Position numbers and translations under genes: made by a program. From NCBI GenBank assembly GCA_942493385.1, contig OW818699.1:1302001-1366000 (forward strand): 64,000 nucleotides of DNA. Reading direction: 5' to 3'. Numbering within the stretch: position 1 is the stretch's first letter; every line of letters begins with the position of its first letter. The stretch is from UBA8389 sp942493385. Lineage in GTDB: Bacteria > Bacteroidota > Bacteroidia > Bacteroidales > UBA1402. Positions 1-8,653 of the stretch are shown here, one piece after another. A model generated the notes under the pieces. It was not told the DNA's origin and made no database searches. It saw only the letters and a program-made list of their open reading frames with translations.

Positions 1-2
1 GA

Positions 3-371
3 ATCTTTGCTGATAAACAGCAGGTCGCAGTAATCAAAACAGACGAGGATTGGGAAATATTGGGCGAAATACCTACGGATGGAAGTGTACCTACTTGGAT
101 AAACGACCATACTGAAGGGCACGAATTTTCTGACGGTGCAAAAGTTACTTATAATGTTTTAACCCACGAACTAACATTTTCCGATGTGGAGAATGTCGTT
201 ATAAACTGCAATGTGAAAATTAACGGCAATATCGAAGCTACCGGAAATGTAAAAGGATTGGATTGCTTGGCCGGAACTAAATCATTAAGCGGACACACGC
301 ACGGAGCAGGATTATTAATATCTGCAACACCAGGCGCACCCGTAACTGGAACAACTGGAACGCCATTATGA
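3..371 (+). CDS. Phage baseplate spike / gpV-like protein, 5' truncated
   Basis: The reading frame is open to the left edge, so this is the C-terminal part of a longer gene; a TTG at 60 is only an internal codon. The visible 123 residues show a short beta-rich stretch, a run of INGNIEATGN-type beta repeats and a Gly/Thr-rich end containing GHTHGAG. Beta-helical tips with His-rich turns are usual in gpV/Gp45-like spikes that puncture the host envelope at the centre of the baseplate. It overlaps the gp25-like gene by 4 bases (ATGA), as expected for a baseplate operon. Family assignment rests on the repeat character and position, not on a full-length match. Confidence 0.7.
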   Translation: MFADKQQVAVIKTDEDWEILGEIPTDGSVPTWINDHTEGHEFSDGAKVTYNVLTHELTFSDVENVVINCNVKINGNIEATGNVKGLDCLAGTKSLSGHTHGAGLLISATPGAPVTGTTGTPL

Positions 372-766
372 AAACAATAGATCTAAATAACCCCGGCCAA
401 TATCTAACTGGAGCCGATGCTATCCGTCAGAATTGGCAGATAATTCTAAATACTATAAAAGGTAGTGATCCGTTAAGGCCAAATTTTGGTTGTGGCATTT
501 TCGAGTACATCGACAAACCTTTGAATTCTTCCATTTCGGATATGTCTGCTACGATTATTTCAGACCTGGAAAAGTGGGAACCGACCGTTAAAATTAACCA
601 GGTAAAAATCGTTGTATCTGGATCTAGCGTTTCCGTTTCTATTTACGGCAAACAAACATTAACAAGTCAAGACATAACGGCCATTGTGCCACTTTCTAGC
701 CTTACCACTGACAGCGGATTAGTCCGTATATATTCTGATAACTACAATAAAGAAAACTATGGATAA
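368..766 (+). CDS. Baseplate wedge protein, gpW/gp25 family
   Basis: This 132-residue protein matches the GPW_gp25 family, which forms part of the baseplate wedge that joins the inner baseplate to the tail sheath in contractile tails. Visible support is the family-type segment SDPLRPNFGCGIFEYID near residues 33-47 and a following amphipathic region. Length agrees with the family (about 110-140 residues). It overlaps the upstream spike gene by 4 bases and the downstream gpJ gene by 8 bases, so the three are translationally coupled. Structural function is inferred from family and position. Confidence 0.85.
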   Translation: MKTIDLNNPGQYLTGADAIRQNWQIILNTIKGSDPLRPNFGCGIFEYIDKPLNSSISDMSATIISDLEKWEPTVKINQVKIVVSGSSVSVSIYGKQTLTSQDITAIVPLSSLTTDSGLVRIYSDNYNKENYG

Positions 767-1898
767 GCCCGTTTTTGTTCAAGTCGATACGCCCACAATA
801 TTAGCAGAAGTGTTGGCAGATATGCAATCCTTAATGGGTTACGAAATAATGCCCGCTACACCAGAATATGCAATTGCTTCATGCTTGGCGTATCACAAAA
901 CTTTGACCCTAAACCGAATCAATTCAGCCGGATTAAGTCAATTAGTACAGTTTGCCACCGCCCCAATCTTAGACTATTTGGCCGAGAATATCGGCGTAAC
1001 AAGATTACCAGAAGAAAAAGCGACTTGTACGGTACGGTTTAATATTGTTCCTGGCCATTTACAGGTTCTTATTCCACTAGGAACAAGGGTATCCAGTGCA
1101 GACGGAACGGCCATATTTGAAACGGTGGACGATTATACGGTAGAGGTTGGAGTTAATACGGCTGATATTATCGTAGAAGCACAAACCGCAGGATTAGCCG
1201 GAAACGGTTACGAAATTGACACTATCACGAACATTTTAGATCCTTACGCATTTGTTAGTTCAGTTGCGAATTTAGATGCCACAACCGGCGGAAGTGATGC
1301 GGAAACAGACGAACAGTTACGGGCACGAATAAAACTCGCTCCTGCTCAATTCAGTGTGGCAGGATCTAAACAAGCCTATGAATATTGGGCAAAAACAGCA
1401 AGTCCGCTGATTAAATATGTCAATGTAATGACTTATTCGGATGATATTACAATTCCGGTCGGTACAGTTCAGATATTTCCGCTATTGGATAGCGGTGTTT
1501 TGCCTTCACCTGAATTAATCGCAGAGGTGCTGAATATTTTAAGTTCTGATTCTGTCCGACCATTAACGGATACGGTTACAGTAATAGCTCCGGTCCATGT
1601 TGCCTATGACATAGAAATTACGGTTACAAAGACAAAGGATGCACCTTCCACTATTGCTGATGATATTAAAGCTGCCGCCGTTCAATACTGTTACAACCGA
1701 ACCAAAGGAATAGGATTGGATATAATCAATTCACAAATCGAAAAAGCCTGTTCTATTACTGGAGTATATGACATATCGGTAACAATCGTACCGGACGCAG
1801 CCACGCTAACGGGCGACAATTTAATACTTGCCAATAATGAAGTTGGATTGCTCTATTCCGATCCGTCTGTAACAATTAGCGGAACAGCAAATGAGTAA
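759..1898 (+). CDS. Baseplate J-like protein
   Basis: A 379-residue member of the Baseplate_J family (P2 gpJ, T4 gp6 wedge). These proteins multimerise around the hub and hold the tail fibres. Family features seen are an N-terminal helical region with the LDYLAENIGVTRLPEEKA segment near residue 70-87, a central beta domain with TAGLAGNGYEI, and a TGGSDAETDEQLRARI segment near residues 175-190 that is characteristic of gpJ-like proteins. Length is normal. The start overlaps the gp25-like gene by 8 bases, and the stop overlaps the gpI-like gene by 8 bases, consistent with tight coupling in the baseplate operon. Confidence 0.92.
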   Translation: MDKPVFVQVDTPTILAEVLADMQSLMGYEIMPATPEYAIASCLAYHKTLTLNRINSAGLSQLVQFATAPILDYLAENIGVTRLPEEKATCTVRFNIVPGHLQVLIPLGTRVSSADGTAIFETVDDYTVEVGVNTADIIVEAQTAGLAGNGYEIDTITNILDPYAFVSSVANLDATTGGSDAETDEQLRARIKLAPAQFSVAGSKQAYEYWAKTASPLIKYVNVMTYSDDITIPVGTVQIFPLLDSGVLPSPELIAEVLNILSSDSVRPLTDTVTVIAPVHVAYDIEITVTKTKDAPSTIADDIKAAAVQYCYNRTKGIGLDIINSQIEKACSITGVYDISVTIVPDAATLTGDNLILANNEVGLLYSDPSVTISGTANE

Positions 1899-3168
1899 AT
1901 TATTAGCCACCGTTAGCGGCATCCTAACGAACGATGAGGCTTTTCTACCATCAACCGATGGGGTAATTGATTCCTATGCCTTTGCTACGGGTCAGTTTAA
2001 GGTTTATTATGGGGCTACCGAAGTGACAAATGGTGCATCATTCTCGATTGTATCAGAATTAGACTGTACCGGTGTAATTTCAAACGTAAAAGGTTCTAAG
2101 GGAGTTTATTCTGTATCTAATGTTTCAAGTGATAAACCGTTTGGATTATTAACCGTATCGGCTTATTATGCAGGATCTAAAATATACCGGACATTTAAGG
2201 TTGCAAAAGTTTATAAAGGTACAATTGGTGAAGTGCCATATCCCGATTCTGTTTATGAAATTCAACCCGATTCAAGGGTGGTTGTTAAATCCTCAATTGG
2301 CTTAGATCCTGTAAATGTAAATTTCTTTTTTTATAAGAATGAAAACGGATTAAGGGAAGTTGCTAATTGCTATTCAAGTCTATACTATTCAATCGATGGT
2401 AAAACGTGGATTTATTATAATGATGTAGAGCAGGCGTATGATTATGTACAAATAGGGATAGGTGATAATTGGCAGGCTGTTAAATGTGTTTCATATACTG
2501 TTGAGGCTTGTAACGAAATCTATACTGCTGCGGTCAGTATTATCCGTATTGTTTCAGAAATTTCAATCGAATCCGTAGGAACACAAACAAAGATAGGCGC
2601 GTCCGCAATTGCATCAAGTAGATTAGGCCAATTCTTTACAGAGGTGTCGAATCAGTTTGACAATATCGATCTATCCCCCATGATGGTTTATATTGATACG
2701 GTGGACGAATCCGCCCTTCCATGGCTTGCAGAGCAATTCGATGTAGAAGGTTTTAAGGGTTTCGATTTATGCCAAACTACGGAACAAAAACGCGCCATAA
2801 TACGGAACGCAATAAATCTGCATAAAATCATAGGTACGGTGGCAGGTATAAAGCAAGCCTGTTCGATAATAGGCTATCAACCAAAGTCTATTGAGGAAAA
2901 TGTACCAATTGTTCCGGCCGGACCTGATGTGTGGTGCGCATTTCGATTAAGATTAAGCCCTGATGATTTGAGTCAATTCGATTCGGATACGCTTACAAAA
3001 CTTCGGACTTATATAGAATACTATAAAAATGCCCGATCAATACTTGCTGAAATCTATTTCGATATAGATATGAACGATTCGTTCAGCCTAACCGATGATC
3101 TTAACTTGACAAGCATAGTTACAGACCCAGGAGATTATAACCTTGATTTTTCACGCGACTTCAGCTAA
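1891..3168 (+). CDS. Tail protein I (gpI-like) with long N-terminal extension
   Basis: The C-terminal part, about residues 250-390, matches the P2 gpI-like tail family. It contains SALPWLAEQFDVEGF, an EQKRAIIRNAINLHKIIGT segment and a Cys-containing QACSIIGY helix. P2 gpI is under 200 residues, but this protein has 425: about 230 extra N-terminal residues are rich in beta-type Ser/Thr/Val/Tyr segments and resemble one or two Ig-like domains. gpI proteins sit at the baseplate rim beside J and often attach the fibre, so an added beta domain could adapt it to the fibre or to host glycan. The start overlaps gpJ by 8 bases. Confidence 0.8.
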   Translation: MSKLLATVSGILTNDEAFLPSTDGVIDSYAFATGQFKVYYGATEVTNGASFSIVSELDCTGVISNVKGSKGVYSVSNVSSDKPFGLLTVSAYYAGSKIYRTFKVAKVYKGTIGEVPYPDSVYEIQPDSRVVVKSSIGLDPVNVNFFFYKNENGLREVANCYSSLYYSIDGKTWIYYNDVEQAYDYVQIGIGDNWQAVKCVSYTVEACNEIYTAAVSIIRIVSEISIESVGTQTKIGASAIASSRLGQFFTEVSNQFDNIDLSPMMVYIDTVDESALPWLAEQFDVEGFKGFDLCQTTEQKRAIIRNAINLHKIIGTVAGIKQACSIIGYQPKSIEENVPIVPAGPDVWCAFRLRLSPDDLSQFDSDTLTKLRTYIEYYKNARSILAEIYFDIDMNDSFSLTDDLNLTSIVTDPGDYNLDFSRDFS

Positions 3169-3183
3169 ACAAAACTTCAAATA

Positions 3184-3783
3184 ATGGATACAAAAACAGT
3201 CTTACATGATTTAGTTAATTCCGTACTGACTACCAACGGAACGGGAAGTATTACGGCAGCCCAAGTTAATGCGCTACTTGACCGGATTATTGATGCCCAG
3301 CACACACCAGCCGGAGCAGTACAGATTTGGGCAGGCCTAAACGCAAACATTCCGGCTAATTGGGCGTTATGTGACGGCACTCATGGATACAGCCAAACGG
3401 AATATGCCGATTTGTTCGCGGCATTAGGTGGCAATTTGTCGCCGTGGGGAGTTGATGCAGGTACAGGATCATTTAGCTTGCCGCTGATTAGGCTATATGA
3501 TAATGTAATTCAGGCCAACCCGCTAAGTGACGGAACACAAGACTATTTGCCGAGTTTAGGCGAGCAAGGCGGCGAAAAAACACACGTACTGACTACGCTA
3601 GAAATGCCATCACACGCACATACATTGCAAACGGTTGATAAGGCTAGGGGCGGGGCAGTTGCAGCGTATGACTATCAGGTGAACGGACCAACGCTGAAAA
3701 ATACCAGTTCGGTCGGCGGCGGTCAAGCGCACAACAATATGCCACCATACACCGCAATGTATTACATAATTAAGCTGTACTAA
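3184..3783 (+). CDS. Tail fibre protein with phage tail collar domain
   Basis: A 199-residue protein of the tail-collar family. After a short helical N-terminus (residues 1-35) comes AGAVQIWAGLNANIPANWALCDG (about 38-60; usual family form GxxxxxWLLCDG), then a TGSFSLPLIR element and a C-terminal QAHNNMPPYTAMYYIIKLY end, which is the standard close of collar domains. SHAHT near residue 141 fits the His-containing turns of such tips. It probably forms a short trimeric fibre or a fibre adaptor at the baseplate. It lies 15 bases after gpI and 1 base before the next gene. Confidence 0.85.
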   Translation: MDTKTVLHDLVNSVLTTNGTGSITAAQVNALLDRIIDAQHTPAGAVQIWAGLNANIPANWALCDGTHGYSQTEYADLFAALGGNLSPWGVDAGTGSFSLPLIRLYDNVIQANPLSDGTQDYLPSLGEQGGEKTHVLTTLEMPSHAHTLQTVDKARGGAVAAYDYQVNGPTLKNTSSVGGGQAHNNMPPYTAMYYIIKLY

Positions 3784-3784
3784 G

Positions 3785-4264
3785 ATGCGTATAAATATTT
3801 TAGATTACTTGGATTACCTTTTAACGGGTGAACTCCACACAGAGGATGAAATATGCCTACACGGACGGTTGAGCCTCGAATTTAACCACAACGGTCAGAC
3901 TTGGACGGAATCGGGCGACAATATGATAGTCAATACAGGCCGATTGGGTCTGTTTCAAGGCTTGGCAAGTGTGGCCAATAAGTTTATCGCAAAGGTTCAA
4001 ATCGGTACAAACGACACCACGCCAGCCTTGACCGATACGGCTATAACTGCACCTGTTGATATAACCATAACAAGCCAGACAGCAACGCCAACTGGCGCGA
4101 CAATCGGGTTTACAATAGGTTCAGCAACGGGCAACGGTACAACTTTTAATGAATTTGGCCTGATTCTGGCCGATGGAACTCTATTCAGTCGGAAAAGCTG
4201 GACACCGATCAATAAAATCGCGGATTTGACAATTAACGGCACTTGGGTAATTTCATTTATATAA
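3785..4264 (+). CDS. Phage structural protein of unknown function
   Basis: I do not recognise a named family for this 159-residue protein. It has no signal peptide or membrane segment. The second half is beta-rich with Thr/Ala repeats (KVQIGTNDTTPALTDTAIT) and a FNEFGLILADGTLFSRK segment, a pattern shared with small virion or fibre-associated proteins of tailed phages that carry a GTG-TTAP-type stretch followed by an E-x-GL segment. Its position between the collar fibre (1 base upstream) and the receptor-binding protein (6 bases downstream) supports a tail or fibre role, perhaps as a connector or chaperone. The functional call is an inference from position. Confidence 0.6.
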   Translation: MRINILDYLDYLLTGELHTEDEICLHGRLSLEFNHNGQTWTESGDNMIVNTGRLGLFQGLASVANKFIAKVQIGTNDTTPALTDTAITAPVDITITSQTATPTGATIGFTIGSATGNGTTFNEFGLILADGTLFSRKSWTPINKIADLTINGTWVISFI

Positions 4265-4270
4265 AATAGT

Positions 4271-7200
4271 ATGATAAAGCACAGAATTGGCAACGATTTG
4301 CCCTTAGTTTTAAGAGTTTACAGAGATACAGAAGCAGGCATTCCAGAATTGGAAAACTTTACAGCCGCAAGTCAAATCAGCGTAATAATGTCGCATATAC
4401 ACGATGCACATTCAGTCGGTTTTAATCTACCTATCACATTCGAGGTCAAAGCGGCTCAACTCGAAGTACTTTGCCCCGCCAACCCATCGGATAGGCTCGG
4501 AATGTATCGTGCTGTTGTAACTTATACCAAAGCAGGAAAAGTTTATACGTTCGATTTCGAGCAAATCCAGTTCGTTCAGACCAGCGAGGAAGCGAACCAC
4601 GACAATGATACCGAGGTAATTCTAACAGGTGCAGTCCATGTCAATCGTGACGGTGCAAATGCTTACGAATTATGGAAATCGTTCAATCCTGATTCAACCC
4701 TGACCGAACAGCAATGGAGCGCGCAAAACGATACGAATCGGGCAGAATCGGAGGGGTTCAAAAACGAAGCGGGTCAATCTGCTTATAATGCAGCGGTCTT
4801 GGCAGATACGGTACTAGACCTAAAAAACGACACGCAAACGCTCAAAGAACAGGCTGATGCGCTCAAGCAAGCTACCGATTTAGTCGCAGCCGATACGCTT
4901 TTATTGCGGAACGAAGCGGAAGGGTTTAAAACGACCGCATCCGAAAAGGCTCAAATTGCTACGGATGCTGAAGCCGAAACACTGATTTTAAAGGGGCAGA
5001 CCGAAACGCTGAAAAACTATGCAGCGGGATACAGTGAAACGGCTGAACAGGCTAAGATTGACACGGTGGCACAGGTCGGAATCGCTTCGACTAAGGCGGG
5101 CGAATCCGCTCAATCCGCAATCGAAGCGAAGGCGTACCGTGATGCAGCCGCCTCTATGGTTACGTTTGGCCCAGCAATGCCTCCATATGCAGATTTGGCC
5201 GCATTGATAGCCGCAAACCCTGACCATGCACGTACACACCTCTCGATTGATAATGGCAATTGGAATTACTGGAATGGTTCGACTTTTGTGGCAGGTGGGG
5301 CGTATCAGACAGTAGCGGATTATGCGTTGAAGGCAGACGCAAAAAGAGCCGAATCGAAAACAAAAATAAGGGCATTCGATCTTATTCAAAAGGGATATGT
5401 TTACCACATGGTGGACGGACATGGCCCTTACAAAAACGCATTATATGATTGTGCCGCATTTCCAGTATCTATGGGAATGGAGTACATAATCACAGAGCCA
5501 GGTCTATGCGTTGTTTTGTTTTATTCAGCAATACCATCAACAGAAAGCCTTATTAGTGTGCTTAACTTGCCAGCCGGAGGTAAATTTATAACCCCGGAAG
5601 GATGCAATTATATTGCCATTGATTTCCTAACAAAAGAGGATATTAATGACTATAAAACTATATTTCTTTCGTTATCTGACATTAATAACATACTACAAAG
5701 TATAATTGAAATACAAAATGATTCCAAAAATGTAGGTATGCCGTTCACTATTGGGTTATTGCCATTAAAGGCATATAACATTATGACTGGGAACGGGCCA
5801 GGGGATTCAGAATTTTATGATTCAGTCGTAAAAAGCTGCGACGATAATACTGTATATAAATTATTAGGAAGTACTATTTATATTAATTTTTATAACGGTA
5901 TTCCATCGGCTGACACATTCATTTCATCACTTGACGGTAGCGGTGTTGATGAGTTTACAACGCCGGAGAATTGCACACATTTGACATTTCTATATTTGGA
6001 TCACCCAGACATTACTTTTTACGAATCGCAGTTTTTAATAAAAAAACAAAGCCTTCTTAATGTACATAATACATTACTCGCCAATTTAAATCAAAATGTA
6101 AGTGAAATATCCAATGACATTTTTGTAATTTCAAAAGAGAACAAGCCGCTTACAAAATTTGCTTTAGTTGGGGACTCACTTACCGCCAATGAAATAGGCG
6201 GTAATATTCCTACCGATTTGGACGAAGGGTCAACAATGCGACCAATGCGCTTGTTGACTAACAACTTTCCACGTAGGCTATATGACGCATGGAACTGGAA
6301 TAAACCCAAATGGAGGAGATTAGATCACGCAGACTGGACTAAATCAGCATTTGCAACATTTGACGCCTCCGCCATGTTTGAGGGAACGCAAGAGGTTTAT
6401 CATAAGGCCGAAACGTTGGGCGCATATATTGAAATCGTAATCCCAAGTGGGTACGAACATTTCGCTCTTTTATGCCATCAACTGGAAGGACTTGGAAAAT
6501 TGAATGTAACACTAAACGGGGGTGCAATAGGAACATTTGAAAACCCATATTATAACGCCAAGGTTGAAACAAACATCGTCGTAACATCGTCCATTGTTCC
6601 TGAATTGATTGCGCATGGGCCATCTCAAATTGACCTAAACAAGACCGGTAGTAGTATTACAGGAAATCCGTACCATGTTGTCGAATTCAATAATTTACCA
6701 TCAGGACAAGCCAACACGCTACGTTTTACGTGTAATGATGCTACCCAGTGCAATGTTTGGGGTGGATTTTATTGGACTGGAAACACGATGGTTGTGATTA
6801 ACATTGCGCACGGTGGGCATACAACAACCGACTTGATGGATCAACATTTACAGGATGAGTTATATGATGAAAATTATGACCATATAATTTTTGAGGTTCC
6901 AATAATGAACAATTTGCGGCTAACATTAGCACAAACGCAAACAGATTTAGAAGCAATTATATTGGCATTGTCGGGAAAAGATGTTGTTTTTACATCTTGC
7001 AACATGGGAGGTCTTTCAATTACTTACGATTGCAATATGTGGATATTACCCGAATGGAATGATCCTAACATGGTCGAAATAAATGATAGAGCAAAAACTG
7101 TAATGGTTGCGAAAGGGTCAAAATACATAGACATCCTCGATTATTTCATAAAATTAACGGAATCAAGAGGGGGTACACTGAATGGCGGAGAAGGCGGCTT

Positions 7201-7306
7201 ATGGTACACGCATGACGGCCAACATGGAAACGAAGCCGGTTGTAGAGAATGGTTTAATATATTAGTTAGAATGTGGCCTACTATACACCATAAGGCTATT
7301 TTATAA
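4271..7306 (+). CDS. Receptor-binding tail protein with C-terminal SGNH esterase domain
   Basis: This is the longest phage gene (1011 residues). Visible order: an N-terminal BppU-like beta domain (about 1-115, anchoring to the baseplate); an Ala/Glu-rich coiled coil (about 155-300); a small beta module with GNWNYWNGSTFVAGG (about 325-345); two related modules near 373-465 and 498-590 that share an F/Y-Y-S/N-x-IPS core; and an SGNH/GDSL hydrolase domain from about 625. Block I is ALVGDSLT near residue 634, and the block V Asp/His pair lies in THDGQHGNEAG near the C-terminus. Such domains usually deacetylate surface polysaccharide during adsorption. It is probably a trimeric, enzymatically active host-range determinant. 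Confidence 0.82.
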   Translation: MIKHRIGNDLPLVLRVYRDTEAGIPELENFTAASQISVIMSHIHDAHSVGFNLPITFEVKAAQLEVLCPANPSDRLGMYRAVVTYTKAGKVYTFDFEQIQFVQTSEEANHDNDTEVILTGAVHVNRDGANAYELWKSFNPDSTLTEQQWSAQNDTNRAESEGFKNEAGQSAYNAAVLADTVLDLKNDTQTLKEQADALKQATDLVAADTLLLRNEAEGFKTTASEKAQIATDAEAETLILKGQTETLKNYAAGYSETAEQAKIDTVAQVGIASTKAGESAQSAIEAKAYRDAAASMVTFGPAMPPYADLAALIAANPDHARTHLSIDNGNWNYWNGSTFVAGGAYQTVADYALKADAKRAESKTKIRAFDLIQKGYVYHMVDGHGPYKNALYDCAAFPVSMGMEYIITEPGLCVVLFYSAIPSTESLISVLNLPAGGKFITPEGCNYIAIDFLTKEDINDYKTIFLSLSDINNILQSIIEIQNDSKNVGMPFTIGLLPLKAYNIMTGNGPGDSEFYDSVVKSCDDNTVYKLLGSTIYINFYNGIPSADTFISSLDGSGVDEFTTPENCTHLTFLYLDHPDITFYESQFLIKKQSLLNVHNTLLANLNQNVSEISNDIFVISKENKPLTKFALVGDSLTANEIGGNIPTDLDEGSTMRPMRLLTNNFPRRLYDAWNWNKPKWRRLDHADWTKSAFATFDASAMFEGTQEVYHKAETLGAYIEIVIPSGYEHFALLCHQLEGLGKLNVTLNGGAIGTFENPYYNAKVETNIVVTSSIVPELIAHGPSQIDLNKTGSSITGNPYHVVEFNNLPSGQANTLRFTCNDATQCNVWGGFYWTGNTMVVINIAHGGHTTTDLMDQHLQDELYDENYDHIIFEVPIMNNLRLTLAQTQTDLEAIILALSGKDVVFTSCNMGGLSITYDCNMWILPEWNDPNMVEINDRAKTVMVAKGSKYIDILDYFIKLTESRGGTLNGGEGGLWYTHDGQHGNEAGCREWFNILVRMWPTIHHKAIL

Positions 7307-7482
7307 AGACTGATTTATTCTAAACTGTAAAATACCCCCACCACACACCCAAAATCAGGCGGCAAAAACTATCCTAATATTAACCAAACCGTTAACCCCA
7401 CACCCGAAATGAAAAATCCCAACCCAACCGATAACGGAGGCGGATTGCCAAATTTCATTTAAACGCTCAAACAATTAACAAT

Positions 7483-7725
7483 ATGACCCTACTCGGAACA
7501 ATCCTAATCGCAGCCGCCACAGGTATAGGCGGTTCGCTGTTAACCATGCCAATCCAAGCCAAAGCAGCCAATTCAAAAGCACTCGAAACGCTCGAAAAGG
7601 TTTACGGCACAATAATTAAAACTCTAAACAATAGGGTTGATAAGCTCGAATCCGAACTGGAAAAACTTATTCCGAAGCGGTGCGATAAAAAGAACTGCGC
7701 GAATAGAATACCGCCAGTCGAATGA
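7483..7725 (+). CDS. Small membrane protein with coiled coil, lysis-block candidate
   Basis: An 80-residue protein with one N-terminal hydrophobic segment (LLGTILIAAATGIGGSLL, about 3-20), a Lys/Glu coiled coil (about 30-65) and a C-terminal KRCDKKNCANR segment with two Cys. The stop overlaps the start of the endolysin gene (ATGA, 7722-7725). One membrane segment plus a coiled coil just upstream of a muramidase fits a holin partner, a pinholin or a small membrane accessory of the lysis cassette, but no family is recognised. A 176-base gap precedes it, and an ATG-led 17-codon frame in that gap is not annotated. Confidence 0.6.
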   Translation: MTLLGTILIAAATGIGGSLLTMPIQAKAANSKALETLEKVYGTIIKTLNNRVDKLESELEKLIPKRCDKKNCANRIPPVE

Positions 7726-8273
7726 AAGAATTGGTACGCAGTATTGCAGCCCAATTCGGATACGAATACGAGGTAATTCAATCGTTTCTCAATGTAGAAA
7801 CAGGCGGCAGGGGGTTTAATTCGGACGGTAAAATTATGATCCAATTCGAGCCTGTCTGGTTTAAACGTAGAGAGCCGTATGCACCAAGCGGGAATTGGTC
7901 GGTTAATAAGGTCGATGTTCAATCTAGGGAATGGCAGGCTTTTAATAATGCGTTTTCGATTGATGCGGATTCAGCAATGGAATCCACTTCAATCGGTATA
8001 GGTCAAATCATGGGCGGGCACTGGAAGCGGCTTGGTTATAATTCGGTCGGTGCGATGTGGGACGATGCGAAAAAGGGTATTGATAGGCAGATTTGGCAAG
8101 TGTGCCAATTTATCCATACCGATGCGAATTTAGAAAAGTCCGTAAAAAGGCGGGATTGGTCTAATATCGCCTATGTGTATAACGGTTCGGGTTACAAAGC
8201 ATTAGCCGTAAAACTAGGCAGAACGCCCTATGATGTTTCGATGCGGAATGAATATTTAAAACTAAAAAAATAA
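7722..8273 (+). CDS. Endolysin, N-acetylmuramidase family
   Basis: A 183-residue protein resembling the N-acetylmuramidase family (DUF3380-type) that cleaves the MurNAc-GlcNAc backbone of peptidoglycan. Family support is FLNVETGGRGF near residues 22-32, where Glu26 is the likely catalytic acid; the IMIQFEPVWF strand (about 40-49); a SIGIGQIMGGHW segment (about 91-102); and a C-terminal YNGSGYKALAVKLG stretch. There is no signal peptide, so export to the periplasm should depend on a holin. Both ends overlap neighbours (ATGA upstream, TAATG downstream). Its location after the tail genes is standard for a phage lysin. Confidence 0.88.
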   Translation: MKELVRSIAAQFGYEYEVIQSFLNVETGGRGFNSDGKIMIQFEPVWFKRREPYAPSGNWSVNKVDVQSREWQAFNNAFSIDADSAMESTSIGIGQIMGGHWKRLGYNSVGAMWDDAKKGIDRQIWQVCQFIHTDANLEKSVKRRDWSNIAYVYNGSGYKALAVKLGRTPYDVSMRNEYLKLKK

Positions 8274-8440
8274 TGGATGAATGCAGTAAGATTTTCCAAT
8301 CATACCGAAAGGACTTTTTTAGGAAAATAAGCCTTGCTGACGTTCGGGAAATTATCAAGTTTGAAACGATTATACGAAGTTATTTAAAAATGGAACGGTT
8401 ACTAAATGAACTACGCAAAACAGATGAAACGGTGGCTTAA
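8273..8440 (+). CDS. Small phage protein (55 aa), function unknown
   Basis: The ATG overlaps the endolysin stop (TAATG), and the frame ends with TAA exactly one base before the next start at 8441. The protein starts MDECSKIFQSYRKDFFRK and has no membrane segment; it is charged and predicted helical (IIKFETIIRSYLKMERLL). The perfect tiling between two neighbours in a compact cassette is the main evidence that it is a gene. A regulatory or adaptor role in lysis is possible, but no function can be assigned. Confidence 0.65.
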   Translation: MDECSKIFQSYRKDFFRKISLADVREIIKFETIIRSYLKMERLLNELRKTDETVA

Positions 8441-8653
8441 ATGGTATTGGCTGCAAATAAAACTATACAAATGAAAAAATTCATATCTAATATGTTTTCC
8501 GGCGGTTCTGAAATCAGTTCAAAGCGGGTAAATGGTACTATTGCCTATTTAGCTTGCACCGTTGCGATTTGCGTATGGTATTCTGAACACATACCGTTGT
8601 TGCTCGCTTCGGCCACATTGTTATTAGGTGCAAGCCTACTCGAAAAGAAATGA
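8441..8653 (+). CDS. Small two-helix membrane protein, holin candidate
   Basis: The frame gives 70 residues from 8441. A second ATG at 8471 would give 60 residues beginning MKKFISNMF and is an equally likely start. The C-terminal half has two hydrophobic segments, GTIAYLACTVAICVWY and IPLLLASATLLLGASLL, separated by a short polar turn, and ends in EKK. Two close membrane helices with a short charged C-terminus suit a class II holin or a phage immunity-type membrane protein. It lies between the endolysin and the spanin-like gene and overlaps the latter by 4 bases (ATGA), which supports the holin reading. Confidence 0.6.
   Translation: MVLAANKTIQMKKFISNMFSGGSEISSKRVNGTIAYLACTVAICVWYSEHIPLLLASATLLLGASLLEKK

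Noticed and set aside
7409..7462. ATG-led 17-codon frame (MKNPNPTDNGGGLPNFI) before the lysis cassette
   Set aside because: Very short, without overlap to neighbours or a ribosome-binding signal; kept only as a remark because such tiny phage peptides cannot be judged without relatives.
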